Part shown: positions 7,965 to 18,182 of the stretch, piece after piece
How the letters are laid out: the number at the start of each line of letters is the position of its first letter
How positions within the stretch are numbered: position 1 is the first letter of the stretch
Origin: Iodobacter sp. BJB302
GTDB taxonomy: Bacteria; Pseudomonadota; Gammaproteobacteria; Burkholderiales; Chitinibacteraceae
Length of the DNA stretch: 53,997 nucleotides
Assembly: GCF_002735645.1 (NCBI RefSeq)
Contig: NZ_PDZG01000031.1
Location: 1 to 53,997, forward strand
Direction: 5' to 3'
Translations under genes and position numbers: made by a program
Notes under the pieces: generated by a model
Seen by the model: only the letters and a program-made list of their open reading frames with translations
Database searches by the model: none
Told to the model about the DNA's origin: nothing

Positions 7965-10778
7965 TTACAGTGTCATTGCTTCTTCAACGAAGGCTTTAAG
8001 CTGTGCAGTGTGCTTGCTCATATAACCCACAGCTGGCGACGCCGACGAGGTACGGCCTGCATACAGCAGGGTTTGCTTAGGATGCATGCACGCTTCTAAG
8101 CGATGGCGAATCTGATGCCATGCGCCCTGGTTGCGTGGTTCTTCCTGTACCCACATCACTTCACGCGCGTTCGGGTATTTTTCGATCTCAGCTTTAAGCT
8201 CTTCCGTCGGGAATGGATAAAGCTGCTCGATACGCACAATTGCGATGTCTTTGATATCGCGCTCTGAGCGGCCTGCCAGCAGGTCGTAATACACCTGACC
8301 CGCACACATCACAACGCGTTTCACTTTCTTCGCGTCCAGATTGCCCTGATCGCCAATCACCGGGCGGAATTCACCCTTGGTGAAGTCTTCAATCGGGCTG
8401 GATGCCATTTTCGCTTTCAGGAGCTTTTTGCTCATGATGATAATCAGCGGCTTACGGCTTGGGCGCAGCATCTGACGGCGCAGCGCGTGGAACATTTGCG
8501 CGGCTTCAGACATCATTAGCACTTGTACATTGTGCTCTGCACAGAGCTGCAGATAGCGCTCAACACGGGCAGATGAGTGCTCCGGGCCTTGGCCATCGTA
8601 GCCGTGCGGCAACATCATGGTCAGGCCACACAGACGGCCCCATTTTGTTTCGCCCGAGGTAATAAACTGATCGATCACCACTTGCGCGCCGTTGGCAAAA
8701 TCACCGAACTGCGCTTCCCAGATCGTCAGCTCATCAGGCGCCGAACATGCGTAGCCGTATTCAAAAGCCAGTACCGCTTCTTCATTCAGAATCGAATCAA
8801 TGACCGTAAAGTTGGCTTGTTTCTCAGCCAAGTGCTGAAGCGGAATATGAACACCCTGATCCCACTTCTCACGGTTCTGATCGTGCAATACCGCGTGGCG
8901 GTGATTAAATGTACCGCGACCGCAATCCTCACCAGAGATACGTACTGCGTAGCCTTCGGTTAAGAGTGTGGCGTAGGCCAGGTGCTCAGCCATACCAAAG
9001 TCAACCGGCTGCTCGCCGCTTACCATGGCGATGCGTTCCTTAATGATTTTGTCTACGTTCGAGCGCAGCTTGAAATCATCAGGCACTTTGGTGAATTTTT
9101 CAGTCAGGCGAACTAAATCTGCCTGCGGCACGGCTGTTGCCACCGGATGACGCCAGTGCACACCCATATAGCGCGAGAAATCAATCGCATGCGAGCGTTT
9201 GTAATCGGTCAGCGTGGTTTGCTCTACGTGCTCACCGCGATCCAGCGCTGCGCGATATTCCTGGATCAGGCTATCCGCTTCATCGCTTGTCACTACACCT
9301 TCGGCAATCAGGCGATCGGCGTATTTTTTACGCGCACCCGGATGCTGGCCGATTTTTTTGTACATCATAGGCTGAGTCACAAACGGATCATCCGCTTCAT
9401 TGTGACCAAACTTACGGAAGCACACCAAATCCACCACCACATCACGGTGGAATTTCATACGGAATTCCAGTGCAGCCTGCATCACCAGAATCACACTCTC
9501 AGGATCATCGCCATTCACGTGGAAAATCGGCGCTTCAACCATCTTGGCGATATCAGTACAGTAAATCGTCGAGCGGGTATCGCGGGTGTCCGATGTAGTG
9601 AAACCAACCTGGTTATTCACCACCAGATGCACCGTACCGCCTGTACCGTAGCCACGGGTATTGGCCAGGTTAAACGTACCCTGGTTAGTACCCAGGCCAA
9701 TAAAGGCCGAGTCGCCGTGGATCAGTACCGGCAAGACTTGCTCACCCAGCTTATCGCCACGGCGTTGCTGACGCGCACGCACCGAGCCTTCAACCACAGG
9801 GTTGACGATTTCAAGGTGCGATGGGTTAAACGCAAGGCTTAAGTGAATCGGGCCGCCCGGTGTCGGGATATCGGCCGAGAAACCCATATGGTATTTCACG
9901 TCACCAGAAGACAAGTCGCTGACCGAGCGGCCTTCAAATTCGCTGAATAAATCACGCGGCTGCTTGCCCAGCGTGTTCACCAGTACATTCAAACGGCCAC
10001 GGTGCGCCATACCGATAATCAATTCCTGCACACCCACTGCGCCTGCGCCCTGAACTAAATAATCCAGTGCCGGGATCATGGAATCGCCACCTTCCAGCGA
10101 AAAGCGCTTTTGGCCAACGTATTTTTTATGCAGGTATTGTTCGAGTGTTTCTGCGGCTGTTACTTTTTGCAGTGTGCGTTTTTTTTGCTCTGCACCATAG
10201 GATGGCGTTGAGCGGCGGGATTCAAACCATTGCTGCACCCACTTGCGTTGTTCTGCATTGGTGATGTGCATATATTCCAGACCAATATTACCGCTGTAAG
10301 TTTGCTTTAAAAACGCAATGACTTCAGCAAGGGTGGCACGCTCCATCCCCGCAATATTAGTGCCAAAGGTGGTTGCCATATCGGCATCGGTAAAACCATG
10401 GTGCTTTGCATCAAGCTCAGGCAAACGCGCCTGATCCATACGCTGCAAAGGATCGAGACTTGCCTGACGCGAACCCATAATGCGGTAAGCAGAGATTAAA
10501 CGAAGCAGATTGACCTGCTTACGCGTAGCCTCTTCGTCAACTGCGCCACCTTGCTGTACATAGCGGGGTTTGCGAGTCAGCTGGCGGAAGGATTCTTCAA
10601 TCGGCGCTCGTGGAATATCACGATCAACCACACCCGGGCTTTGCTGCATCTTATCGAAGTAGGAGCGCCATTCCTGATCAACCAGTTGCGGGTCACTCAG
10701 GTACTGCTCGTAAAGCTCCTCAACGAAAGGAGCATTCCCGCCAAAAAGGTGGGAATTAGACCTCAACTCTCTCATCAT
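7965..10778 (-). CDS. sucA: 2-oxoglutarate dehydrogenase E1 (thiamine diphosphate-dependent)
   Basis: About 937 residues, typical for the E1o family. Seen motifs include SHLFGGNAPFVEELYE at the N-terminus, GMAHRGRLNVL, LIHGDSAFIG and HVNGDDPESV for thiamine-diphosphate and Mg binding, and GQGPEHSSARVERYL in the C-terminal third. It decarboxylates 2-oxoglutarate and succinylates the SucB lipoyl group. The open frame runs up to a TTG at 10823, but the tandem ATG at 10778/10775 (MMRELRSNSHLFGG) matches related N-termini; the ribosome site is weak for all candidates. It is the first suc gene after gltA, separated by a structured spacer of about 260 bases that may hold its own promoter or mRNA-processing site. 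Confidence 0.96.
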   Translation of the reverse strand: MMRELRSNSHLFGGNAPFVEELYEQYLSDPQLVDQEWRSYFDKMQQSPGVVDRDIPRAPIEESFRQLTRKPRYVQQGGAVDEEATRKQVNLLRLISAYRIMGSRQASLDPLQRMDQARLPELDAKHHGFTDADMATTFGTNIAGMERATLAEVIAFLKQTYSGNIGLEYMHITNAEQRKWVQQWFESRRSTPSYGAEQKKRTLQKVTAAETLEQYLHKKYVGQKRFSLEGGDSMIPALDYLVQGAGAVGVQELIIGMAHRGRLNVLVNTLGKQPRDLFSEFEGRSVSDLSSGDVKYHMGFSADIPTPGGPIHLSLAFNPSHLEIVNPVVEGSVRARQQRRGDKLGEQVLPVLIHGDSAFIGLGTNQGTFNLANTRGYGTGGTVHLVVNNQVGFTTSDTRDTRSTIYCTDIAKMVEAPIFHVNGDDPESVILVMQAALEFRMKFHRDVVVDLVCFRKFGHNEADDPFVTQPMMYKKIGQHPGARKKYADRLIAEGVVTSDEADSLIQEYRAALDRGEHVEQTTLTDYKRSHAIDFSRYMGVHWRHPVATAVPQADLVRLTEKFTKVPDDFKLRSNVDKIIKERIAMVSGEQPVDFGMAEHLAYATLLTEGYAVRISGEDCGRGTFNHRHAVLHDQNREKWDQGVHIPLQHLAEKQANFTVIDSILNEEAVLAFEYGYACSAPDELTIWEAQFGDFANGAQVVIDQFITSGETKWGRLCGLTMMLPHGYDGQGPEHSSARVERYLQLCAEHNVQVLMMSEAAQMFHALRRQMLRPSRKPLIIIMSKKLLKAKMASSPIEDFTKGEFRPVIGDQGNLDAKKVKRVVMCAGQVYYDLLAGRSERDIKDIAIVRIEQLYPFPTEELKAEIEKYPNAREVMWVQEEPRNQGAWHQIRHRLEACMHPKQTLLYAGRTSSASPAVGYMSKHTAQLKAFVEEAMTL

Positions 10779-10931
10779 CGCCGTAATCAAATCCAGTAAT
10801 TTAGCAGGCTTAACACCATGCAAGACCGCCGCCCCTTAGCGAAGCGGCTCAAAACCAATCCATCTTCAGGGTGGACAAGAGGCTTTTCCTGCCCACCTTT
10901 CAAACAATTCACAAACTGAGCGAAAAACCCA

Positions 10932-11006
10932 GTGCTTAGGCACCGGAGGCCTTTAACCTCCATCTCAAAAAACCAGGATTTACTTTTGTAAATGAGGATT
11001 TTGAGA
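10932..11006. repeat. Series of small hairpins between gltA and sucA
   Basis: Consecutive inverted repeats occur here: GTGC-TTAG-GCAC (10932-10943), GGAGG/CCTCC (10945-10961), TCTCAAAA/TTTTGAGA (10963-10970 with 10999-11006), and a nested ATTTAC-TTTT-GTAAAT (10978-10993). On the minus strand the nested hairpin is followed by TTTTTT, so part of it could attenuate the gltA transcript. Function is unproven. Confidence 0.4.
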
Positions 11007-11042
11007 GATCTTTAACGCCGCCTTTGGGTTCGCCGCCGTTTG

Positions 11043-12329
11043 TTAACCGCGCTGATCTGCGGGTACGTAATCACGCTTGGTCGCGCCAGTGTATTGCTGA
11101 CGCGGACGGCCAATCTTCATGCCAGGATCGGCAATCATTTCATTCCAGTGGCTGATCCAGCCCACAGTACGCGCCAGGGCAAAAATCACGGTAAACATTG
11201 GTACAGGGATGCCCAGAGCAGACTGAACAATACCTGAGTAGAAATCGACGTTTGGATACAGCTTACGTTCAATAAAGTAGCTGTCTTCCAGCGCGATTCT
11301 TTCCAGCTCCATGGCCAGCTTGAATTTAGGATCATCCTGCAGACCCATTTCATTCAGTACTTCATGGCAAATACGGCGCATAACGCTGGCACGCGGGTCC
11401 ATGTTTTTATATACACGGTGACCAAAGCCCATCAGCTTATGCGTCTTGGCTTTTACGCCTTCCATAAAGGCCGGTACTTTATCTACCGAGCCAATTTCAT
11501 CCAGCATCAGCAATACGGCTTCGTTAGCGCCGCCGTGCGACGGGCCCCACAGGCAGGCAATACCCGCTGCAATACATGCAAACGGATTAGCACCAGACGA
11601 GCCAGCTAGACGAACAGTGGATGTTGAAGCATTTTGTTCGTGATCAGCGTGCAGGGTAAAGATCACATCCAGCGCACGCACCAAGACCGGGTTAGGCACA
11701 TATTCTTCGCAAGGCGTAGAGAACATCATGTGCATAAAGTTGGCGGTATAGCCAAGGTTATTGCGCGGATAAACAAAAGGCAGACCCTGGTTATAGCGGT
11801 AGCACATTGCAGCGATGGTCGGGATCTTAGAGATCAGACGGAACATCGCTACTTTACGGTGCTCTTCGTTATTGATATCCAGGCTGTCCTGATAGAACGC
11901 GGATAATGCACCCACCACACCCACCATCATCGCCATAGGATGCGCATCGCGGCGGAAGCCGTTAAAGAAGCGGGTCAGTTGCTCATGCACCATGGTGTGG
12001 CTCATGACCGTTTTATTAAATTCAGCGCTTTGTTCCGGTGTTGGCAACTCGCCGTTAATCAGCAGGTAACACACTTCCAGATAATCGCTTTGCTCAGCAA
12101 GCTGCTCAATCGGGTATCCACGGTAGTAAAGCTGGCCCAAATCACCATCGATATAGGTGATCTTGGATTCACAGCTGGATGTCGCCAAAAAGCCAGGATC
12201 GAAAGTAAACATACCGGTCTTGGAGAATGAGCGGATATCCACCACATCCGGCCCAAGCGTACTCGGTAAAACTGGCAACTCAAGCGAATCTTTGCCGTCG
12301 TTGTAAGTCAGTGTGACTTTCTTTTCCAT
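11043..12329 (-). CDS. gltA: Citrate synthase (type II)
   Basis: 428 residues, matching hexameric NADH-sensitive type II enzymes. The N-terminal beta-rich extension ([20 protein letters not shown]) is typical of Gram-negative forms. Catalytic signatures are visible: [26 protein letters not shown] and DFYSGIVQ, which supply the two histidines and the aspartate. It condenses oxaloacetate and acetyl-CoA and so commits carbon to the cycle. It follows sdhE by about one base and precedes sucA. Translation is probably coupled to sdhE. No anomalies were seen. Confidence 0.98.
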   Translation of the reverse strand: MEKKVTLTYNDGKDSLELPVLPSTLGPDVVDIRSFSKTGMFTFDPGFLATSSCESKITYIDGDLGQLYYRGYPIEQLAEQSDYLEVCYLLINGELPTPEQSAEFNKTVMSHTMVHEQLTRFFNGFRRDAHPMAMMVGVVGALSAFYQDSLDINNEEHRKVAMFRLISKIPTIAAMCYRYNQGLPFVYPRNNLGYTANFMHMMFSTPCEEYVPNPVLVRALDVIFTLHADHEQNASTSTVRLAGSSGANPFACIAAGIACLWGPSHGGANEAVLLMLDEIGSVDKVPAFMEGVKAKTHKLMGFGHRVYKNMDPRASVMRRICHEVLNEMGLQDDPKFKLAMELERIALEDSYFIERKLYPNVDFYSGIVQSALGIPVPMFTVIFALARTVGWISHWNEMIADPGMKIGRPRQQYTGATKRDYVPADQRG

Positions 12330-12330
12330 A

Positions 12331-12609
12331 TCAAATAGCTCCTGGGGTTTCGGTTTGTACCGCTTGTCGTTGTGCGCTTCGTACTTGTTCCAGCATCGGT
12401 CTGAGCCGCTCGTCCGGACATTCTGCTTTGCAATTCAGGTAATCAAGCAGATCGTTATCAGAGAGTAAAAGAAGATCCTGAAAAAGAATCAAATCTGTCC
12501 CGGATAAAGTGGGAAGCACTTCTTTTACAAAACGCTCCAGCTGAAGATCTACTTCTAAAAGACCTCGGCGTGAGCGCCAGATTATCCGTTTTAATTCAAT
12601 TTCATCCAT
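12331..12609 (-). CDS. sdhE: FAD assembly factor SdhE (succinate dehydrogenase flavinylation factor)
   Basis: About 92 residues, mostly helical. The family signature [14 protein letters not shown] (the RGxxE region) is present near the N-terminus, followed by an L/D-rich [16 protein letters not shown] segment. SdhE promotes covalent attachment of FAD to SdhA. I use the ATG at 12609 because AAGGAAGAG sits just before it; the longer frame begins at a GTG at 12633 without such support. It lies directly between sdhB and gltA, 55 bases after sdhB and touching gltA, which fits its assembly role. Confidence 0.93.
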   Translation of the reverse strand: MDEIELKRIIWRSRRGLLEVDLQLERFVKEVLPTLSGTDLILFQDLLLLSDNDLLDYLNCKAECPDERLRPMLEQVRSAQRQAVQTETPGAI

Positions 12610-12664
12610 CAAACTCTTCCTTACCTCTGACACTTCAAAAGGGGCAAAGCTGCCCCTCTGTTGA

Positions 12665-13366
12665 TTAGCTCATGCGCTTAATCATTAAATCTTTAATCTT
12701 GCCAATGGCCTTGGTTGGGTTGAGTTCCTTAGGGCAAACATCAACGCAATTCATAATGCTGTGGCAACGGAACAAACGATATGGATCTTCCAGATTATCC
12801 AGACGTTCGTTGGTTTTTTCATCGCGGGTATCCGCAATGAAGCGGTAAGCTGCCAGCAAACCAGCCGGGCCTACAAATTTATCCGGATTCCACCAGAATG
12901 ACGGGCAGGATGTCGAGCAGCAAGCACATAAAATGCACTCGTACAAACCATCCAGCTCTTTACGGTCTTCCGGCGATTGCAGGCGTTCGCGATCAGGCGG
13001 CGGATTATCGTTTTGCACATAGGGCTTAATCGAGTGATATTGCTTAAAGAACTGAGTCATATCAACGATCAAGTCACGAATCACCGGCAAACCTGGCAGT
13101 GGGCGAATCTCCACCGGCTGCTTCAGGCTGGCGATGTCTGTAATACAGGCCAAACCATTTTTGCCATTGATATTCATCGCATCTGAACCGCAAATTCCTT
13201 CGCGGCAAGAGCGGCGAAAGCTCAGGCTGTCGTCTTGTGCCTTCAGGCGAACCAGTCCATCCAATAATTTCTTGTCGGACGGTTCCAGTTCAACGAGGTA
13301 ATCCTGCATGTACGGCTTAGCGTCCACATCAGGGTTGTAGCGATAGAGCTTGAAATGCATCTTCAT
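12665..13366 (-). CDS. sdhB: Succinate dehydrogenase iron-sulfur subunit
   Basis: 233 residues. A [2Fe-2S] ferredoxin-like N-terminal domain is marked by SCREGICGSDAM and the following NGLAC. The C-terminal domain has CILCACCSTSCPSFW and CHSIMNCVDVCPKELNP for the [4Fe-4S] and [3Fe-4S] clusters. It carries electrons from FAD in SdhA to quinone at SdhC/SdhD on the inner face of the membrane. AGGAGA stands about seven bases before the ATG. It follows sdhA by 19 bases in the sdhCDAB order. Confidence 0.98.
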   Translation of the reverse strand: MKMHFKLYRYNPDVDAKPYMQDYLVELEPSDKKLLDGLVRLKAQDDSLSFRRSCREGICGSDAMNINGKNGLACITDIASLKQPVEIRPLPGLPVIRDLIVDMTQFFKQYHSIKPYVQNDNPPPDRERLQSPEDRKELDGLYECILCACCSTSCPSFWWNPDKFVGPAGLLAAYRFIADTRDEKTNERLDNLEDPYRLFRCHSIMNCVDVCPKELNPTKAIGKIKDLMIKRMS

Positions 13367-13385
13367 CGGTTTTCTCCTGATGCTT

Positions 13386-15149
13386 TTAGTAAACGCGTTT
13401 TTGCGGTTCGATATAATCGACCGTCAGCGGTTTGGTGTGAACGGGCTTATAAGACAGCGTACGGCTTGTGCCATCAAACATGGTGTGCTTCATCCACTCG
13501 TCATGACGATCCGGGAAATCATCATGCGCATGTGCACCACGGCTTTCCTTGCGCGCTTCAGCACAAATCAGCGTTGCAACCGCCACTTCGATCAGGTTAT
13601 CCAGCTCCAGCGCTTCAACACGCGCGGTGTTAAATACTTTGGATTTGTCTGCAATCTGAGTGCGTTTCACGCGCTCTGCCACAGCTTTGATTTCTTCCAC
13701 GCCCTTGGCAAGATTCTCTGAGTTGCGGAATACACCGGCACGCAGTTGCACCACTTTTTGCATGGCATTACGTACATCAGCCACTTCTTCGCCACCGGTT
13801 TGGTTTTCCAGACGGGCCAGACGGGCTAAGGAAAACTCAGCCGCATTAGCAGGCAATGGACGAAGCTCCGGGCGCTCGTTCTTGATGAAATCAATAATCG
13901 AATTACCCGCAGCCTTACCAAACACCACCAGATCCAGCAGAGAGTTTGTACCCAGGCGGTTTGCACCGTGCACCGAAGCACATGCACATTCACCGGCCGC
14001 GTAAAAGCCTTTGACGCGCACTTCCGGATCATCACCAATCGGCGCAACCACTTCACCCTTATAGTTGGTCGGAATACCGCCCATTTGATAGTGGCAGGTT
14101 GGCACGACTGGAATCGGATCCTGAATCGGATCTACACCGGCAAACTTAATGGCAATTTCACGAATGCCTGGCAGGCGTTGCTTGATGATGTCCGGGCCCA
14201 AATGATCAAGCTTCAGCAATACATGGTCTTTTTCTTTACCACAGCCACGGCCTTCCAGAATTTCCAGCGCCATTGCGCGTGAAACCACGTCACGGGACGC
14301 TAAGTCTTTGGCGTTTGGAGCGTAGCGCTCCATAAAACGCTCGCCCTCAGAATTAAGCAAGATGCCGCCTTCGCCGCGCACGCCTTCGGTAATCAATACA
14401 CCCGCACCGGCCACGCCGGTCGGGTGGAATTGCCAGAATTCCATATCTTCAAGCGGAATACCTGCGCGCACGGTCATGCCGAGGCCATCGCCGGTATTGA
14501 TAAAGGCATTGGTCGAGGCTGAGAAAATACGGCCAGCACCACCGGTGGCAAACAACACGGCCTTGGCATGGATAATCGACACTTCGCCGGTTTCCATTTC
14601 TAAGGCAGTCACACCAACGACTTCGCCTGCTTCATCACGAATCAGATCCAGCGCCATCCATTCCACAAAGAATTGAGTATTGGCGCGCACATTGCGCTGA
14701 TACAGCGTGTGCAACATGGCGTGGCCGGTACGGTCGGCTGCGGCACAGGCGCGTTGCACCGGTGTTTTACCGAATTCGGCCATATGACCGCCGAACGGAC
14801 GCTGATAAATTTTGCCGTTTTCAAGGCGGTCAAAAGGCATACCAAAGTGCTCAAGCTCCACCACGACTTCGGGGGCCTGACGGCACATAAATTCAATCGC
14901 ATCCTGGTCGCCCAGCCAGTCCGACCCTTTAACGGTGTCGTACATATGCCATTCCCACTTGTCTTCCTGGACATTACCAAGAGAAGCGGAAATACCACCC
15001 TGCGCCGCAACAGTGTGCGAGCGGGTTGGAAATACTTTGGATAAAACAGCGGTTTTCAGGCCCGCTTCTGAGAGCTGCAATGCGGCACGAAGGCCTGCGC
15101 CACCTGCGCCAACAATGACAGCATCGAATTTACGAATAGGAACGGTCAT
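13386..15149 (-). CDS. sdhA: Succinate dehydrogenase flavoprotein subunit
   Basis: 587 residues. The FAD dinucleotide fold is at the N-terminus ([12 protein letters not shown]), with the covalent-FAD histidine in [15 protein letters not shown]. The substrate site motifs QFHPTG and GEGGIL are intact, as are [15 protein letters not shown] and the C-terminal [15 protein letters not shown]. It oxidises succinate to fumarate. Only three bases separate it from the sdhD stop, so translation is likely coupled. FAD attachment should need SdhE, encoded in the same run. Confidence 0.98.
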   Translation of the reverse strand: MTVPIRKFDAVIVGAGGAGLRAALQLSEAGLKTAVLSKVFPTRSHTVAAQGGISASLGNVQEDKWEWHMYDTVKGSDWLGDQDAIEFMCRQAPEVVVELEHFGMPFDRLENGKIYQRPFGGHMAEFGKTPVQRACAAADRTGHAMLHTLYQRNVRANTQFFVEWMALDLIRDEAGEVVGVTALEMETGEVSIIHAKAVLFATGGAGRIFSASTNAFINTGDGLGMTVRAGIPLEDMEFWQFHPTGVAGAGVLITEGVRGEGGILLNSEGERFMERYAPNAKDLASRDVVSRAMALEILEGRGCGKEKDHVLLKLDHLGPDIIKQRLPGIREIAIKFAGVDPIQDPIPVVPTCHYQMGGIPTNYKGEVVAPIGDDPEVRVKGFYAAGECACASVHGANRLGTNSLLDLVVFGKAAGNSIIDFIKNERPELRPLPANAAEFSLARLARLENQTGGEEVADVRNAMQKVVQLRAGVFRNSENLAKGVEEIKAVAERVKRTQIADKSKVFNTARVEALELDNLIEVAVATLICAEARKESRGAHAHDDFPDRHDEWMKHTMFDGTSRTLSYKPVHTKPLTVDYIEPQKRVY

Positions 15150-15152
15150 CGC

Positions 15153-15500
15153 TTATGCACCCCACACAACTTTAATCATATAAACCAAGCTACCTGCCAG
15201 CCATAACAGCGTCAGCACGTGCATCGTTAAACGTAAACCAACGTGCTGGAGATAATCCATCCAGATATCACGCACACCCACCCATGCATGCCAGAGCAAT
15301 GCAAACAGGCTGATGGTGGTCAGCACTTTCACCCATGTACAGGCAAACAGCTGCTGCCATGCTTCAAAAGAAGTGCCGCCGGCCAGCAATAAAAACGCAA
15401 CCAGGGCAACGGTGTAAACCAGCATAATCACGGCAGTTACACGTTGAACCAGCCAATCTTTCAGGCCGTAATGGGCCCCGACTACTTGACGATTTACCAT
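15153..15500 (-). CDS. sdhD: Succinate dehydrogenase membrane anchor subunit D
   Basis: 115 residues with three transmembrane helices. The segment WLVQRVTAVIMLVYTVAL is characteristic of the anchor's first helix, and HAWVGVRDIWMDYL holds the residues expected near heme b and the quinone site. Together with SdhC it anchors the complex and reduces ubiquinone. Its start overlaps the sdhC stop by seven bases (15494-15500), an arrangement that couples translation. Assignment rests on the operon position and helix pattern. Confidence 0.93.
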   Translation of the reverse strand: MVNRQVVGAHYGLKDWLVQRVTAVIMLVYTVALVAFLLLAGGTSFEAWQQLFACTWVKVLTTISLFALLWHAWVGVRDIWMDYLQHVGLRLTMHVLTLLWLAGSLVYMIKVVWGA

Positions 15501-15868
15501 ACCAGTCCCCCAATCACGACCGTCAGAACCAAGCTTACCACCAGCACAATTTTGGCTGTAAGGCGTGCCGTTTTCAGCTCCAGGCCCTTATGAATATCTA
15601 AAAACAAGAAACGAACGCCTGCGCAGACGTGATGCAAGAAAGCCCACAAAACACCCAACAGCGCAATTTTTACAAGGGGGTTTGAAATACAGGATCTGAA
15701 TGCATCAAAACGCTCACTCGAGGCTAAAGAACCTTCCAGGGCGTAGAGCATAAAGGGAATCGCCAGAAACATCAGCGCGCCACTCACGCGATGAAGAATG
15801 GAGATAATCCCTGGCAAAGGAAGACGAATCTTCGCGATCTCCAGGTGCTTGGGGCGTGTTTTTTGCAT
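15494..15868 (-). CDS. sdhC: Succinate dehydrogenase cytochrome b556 subunit
   Basis: About 124 residues with three predicted membrane helices. RPKHLEIAKIRLPLPGIISILHRVSG is the recognisable SdhC start (cited as pieces: RPKHLEI, LPGIISILHRVSG). The HHVCAGVRFLFLD segment includes the heme-ligand histidine region. I chose the ATG at 15868 because GAGGAAG precedes it at the right distance and the family begins near RPKHL; a longer frame reaches 15937. It is the first gene of the sdh-gltA-suc run, so the operon promoter should lie in 15869-15997, where I see no strong consensus. Confidence 0.93.
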   Translation of the reverse strand: MQKTRPKHLEIAKIRLPLPGIISILHRVSGALMFLAIPFMLYALEGSLASSERFDAFRSCISNPLVKIALLGVLWAFLHHVCAGVRFLFLDIHKGLELKTARLTAKIVLVVSLVLTVVIGGLVW

Positions 15869-15997
15869 GCGCACTTCCTCTTTAAGTTTTACTTCTGTCA
15901 GCGTGCACGATCTGTTTCTTAAACCGTCCGACATCACCGACCTGCCTTTTACTACTTACTCAACTACAAATTCATGAAACTCAATTCTGTTTGCAAA

Positions 15998-16744
15998 TTA
16001 AGCCTGCTCAGGCGGAGCCTGAAAAGCCAATTGCTCTGATCTGAACCAGGCCACACTCCAAACTTGCGGCTTTCCATCAAAATCTCTTGCAAGACGCACA
16101 AGCTGAAGTAAAGGCTCATGTACTTCAACTTGTAATAATCTGGCTTCAGCACTGGCTGCGGGCACTGCACGATAGCGAACCTCGCCATCTTTTAAACGCA
16201 TCCCAAAGTCACGCCAGCATAGTTCACGCAAATTACCGCGTAACTCCCGAATTCTGCGCATTTCCAGATTCGGAAAATTAGCCTCGGGCAAAAACATTTC
16301 TTCCAGACCAATCACAGCACCTGCAACACGTAATAAGCGCCTGACTTGCCATAAGGCTGCACCACGCCTTAAACCCAATATTTCTGCCAGCTGCTCGCCT
16401 GCATGAATTCGTACGCAGCCCAGCATTTCAATTTTTGGCTTTTCACCGCCGTAGCCAGATAAAGGGACAAACATCGCCTGCGCCAAAAAATCACTGGCAT
16501 CCGACACAAAAGTCCCCACACCTTGGCGGCGATATAGAACGCCTTCTAACACCAGCACATCGAGTGCTTTTCTCACCGTTCCCTGGCTTACGCCGAAACG
16601 GTGAGCTAAATCATTTTCGCTAGGCAAACTTTCATCTGCATTCCACTCGCCAGCATCCACTGCCGTAGTAACTTCACGAATAACCTGACGATATAAAGGG
16701 ATGGCTGCAAGTTTGCTCATTGAGGATAGGTTGCTTTTTATCAT
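15998..16744 (-). CDS. GntR-family transcriptional regulator with UTRA ligand domain (HutC/FarR subfamily)
   Basis: Up to 248 residues. The N-terminal winged helix is clear (IPLYRQVIREV, LPSENDLAHRFGVSQGTVRKALDVL), followed by a UTRA domain (YRRQGVGTF onwards) that binds a small effector. An in-frame ATG at 16720 would give 240 residues; neither start has a strong ribosome site. It is divergent from mdh and lies just upstream of sdhC on the same strand, so a role in controlling TCA genes is attractive but only inferred. A perfect 14-bp palindrome upstream of its start is a likely autoregulatory operator. Confidence 0.9.
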   Translation of the reverse strand: MIKSNLSSMSKLAAIPLYRQVIREVTTAVDAGEWNADESLPSENDLAHRFGVSQGTVRKALDVLVLEGVLYRRQGVGTFVSDASDFLAQAMFVPLSGYGGEKPKIEMLGCVRIHAGEQLAEILGLRRGAALWQVRRLLRVAGAVIGLEEMFLPEANFPNLEMRRIRELRGNLRELCWRDFGMRLKDGEVRYRAVPAASAEARLLQVEVHEPLLQLVRLARDFDGKPQVWSVAWFRSEQLAFQAPPEQA

Positions 16745-17102
16745 GTTGTAGCATCATAGTCTACTACAGTCTTATATAAGACAAAAGATACACAACAATA
16801 TATTTGCTCAGGCAGCAAAACGTGCGCAAAGCACGGATACGCGTGATAAACTTTCTCTGCTAGGCTTACAGAGTAGCTAAAACATACTTTAAACCGTGTA
16901 AAAATAAGCATGCGGGGTGTACTGCAGCCGCACTTCATAACAAAGCAGGATACTCACATTTGCTCTACAAATAAGCAGATAAGTGCGTCAGGTCAGCCAG
17001 TCCAATTTCTGATTATTTACAAACAAAGTGTTATCTGTGCGGTTGAAGTGCAAGCGCTGAAAACCCCAGCATCGTTCACACACCAATATCGGAGTGATCC
17101 TC
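16745..17102. other. Divergent intergenic region between the GntR regulator and mdh
   Basis: This 358-base stretch holds the palindrome at 16769-16782, a small CGTGC-GCAAA-GCACG hairpin at 16821-16835, and presumably the mdh promoter. I see no defensible gene; reading frames here lack ribosome sites and recognisable content. Confidence 0.6.
16769..16782. promoter_or_regulatory. Candidate operator of the GntR regulator: GTCTTATATAAGAC
   Basis: Perfect 14-bp palindrome about 25 bases upstream of the regulator's furthest start codon, in the place where a repressor would block its own promoter. GntR-family dimers bind short palindromes of this kind. No second copy was found upstream of sdhC or mdh by eye. 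Confidence 0.5.
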
Positions 17103-18083
17103 ATGAAGACCCCTATTCGCGTTGCCGTAACCGGCGCTGCCGGCCAGATTGGTTATAGCCTTTTATTCCGTATTGCATCAGGCGCGATGCTTGGCGCAGA
17201 TCAGCCTGTGATCCTGCAATTGCTGGATATCACCCCTTCCCTGCCTGCACTGAACGGTGTGGTCATGGAGCTGGATGACTGCGCTTTTCCACTCTTGCAT
17301 GGCATTGTGCAAAGTGATGATCCAAAAGTGGCGTTTAAAGATGCAGACATCGCCCTCTTGGTTGGCGCACGTCCGCGTGGCCCAGGCATGGAGCGCAAAG
17401 ACCTCTTGGAAGCCAACGGTGCAATCTTTACCGCACAGGGTAAAGCGCTGAACGAAGTGGCTTCACGCGATGTAAAAGTACTGGTAGTAGGTAACCCAGC
17501 TAACACCAATGCCTACATTGCCATGAAGAATGCACCGGATCTAAACCCGGCTAACTTCACCGCCATGATGCGTCTGGATCACAACCGTGCCCTGACTCAA
17601 ATCGCACAGAAAACATCTGCAGCGGTAACCGATGTCAACAAGATGATCATCTGGGGCAATCACTCAGCCACCCAATACCCTGATCTGTTCCATGCAACAG
17701 TGAAAGGCCAAAGCGCTTCTGCCCTGATCAATGATCAAAAATGGCTGGAAACAGACTTTATCCCTACTGTTCAGCAACGCGGCGCGGCCATTATTAAAGC
17801 GCGTGGTTTGTCTTCTGCGGCTTCTGCAGCCAATGCAGCAATTGACCATATCCGTAACTGGGTACTGGGCACTACAGATGGTGACTGGGTCACGATGGGT
17901 GTTCCGGCCAATGGCGAGTATGGCTACAGCGATTTGATTTTTGGCTACCCTGTTACTTGTAAAGACGGCAAGTACACCATTGTTGAAGGCCTGGAAATCA
18001 GCGACTTCAGCCGTGCCCGTATGGATGCAAGCGCAAAAGAATTGTCTGAAGAGCGTGATGCAGTGAAGCACTTACTTGCTTAA
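17103..18083 (+). CDS. mdh: Malate dehydrogenase (NAD-dependent, long-form Mdh)
   Basis: About 326 residues, the cytosolic-like type found in many betaproteobacteria. The NAD fold motif [13 protein letters not shown] is at the N-terminus. The substrate loop with [15 protein letters not shown] supplies arginines, NPANTN follows, RLDHNRA is present, and the catalytic histidine lies in [11 protein letters not shown]. It oxidises malate to oxaloacetate, the substrate of GltA encoded about 5 kb away. The ATG at 17103 has GGAG eight bases upstream; an in-frame GTG at 17094 lies inside that ribosome site. It is divergent from the GntR regulator and convergent with nagE. Confidence 0.98.
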   Translation: MKTPIRVAVTGAAGQIGYSLLFRIASGAMLGADQPVILQLLDITPSLPALNGVVMELDDCAFPLLHGIVQSDDPKVAFKDADIALLVGARPRGPGMERKDLLEANGAIFTAQGKALNEVASRDVKVLVVGNPANTNAYIAMKNAPDLNPANFTAMMRLDHNRALTQIAQKTSAAVTDVNKMIIWGNHSATQYPDLFHATVKGQSASALINDQKWLETDFIPTVQQRGAAIIKARGLSSAASAANAAIDHIRNWVLGTTDGDWVTMGVPANGEYGYSDLIFGYPVTCKDGKYTIVEGLEISDFSRARMDASAKELSEERDAVKHLLA

Positions 18084-18132
18084 TTATTTTTAACTAAAAA
18101 ATTTACGTTCTGTTGTATAAAGCACACAACGT

Positions 18133-18164
18133 AAAAAAGGCGAACCCGAGGGTTCGCCTTTTTT
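18133..18164. terminator. Bidirectional terminator between mdh and nagE
   Basis: Strong hairpin GGCGAACCC-GAG-GGTTCGCC flanked by six A residues on the left and six T residues on the right, so it works in both directions for the two convergent genes. Confidence 0.92.
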
Positions 18165-18182
18165 ATTCCCGCTAAAGCAGAG

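Noticed and set aside
16741-16938. 65-codon minus-strand frame in the regulator-mdh gap
   Set aside because: It overlaps the palindrome and promoter region, has an odd Cys/Tyr/Val-rich composition and no upstream ribosome site.
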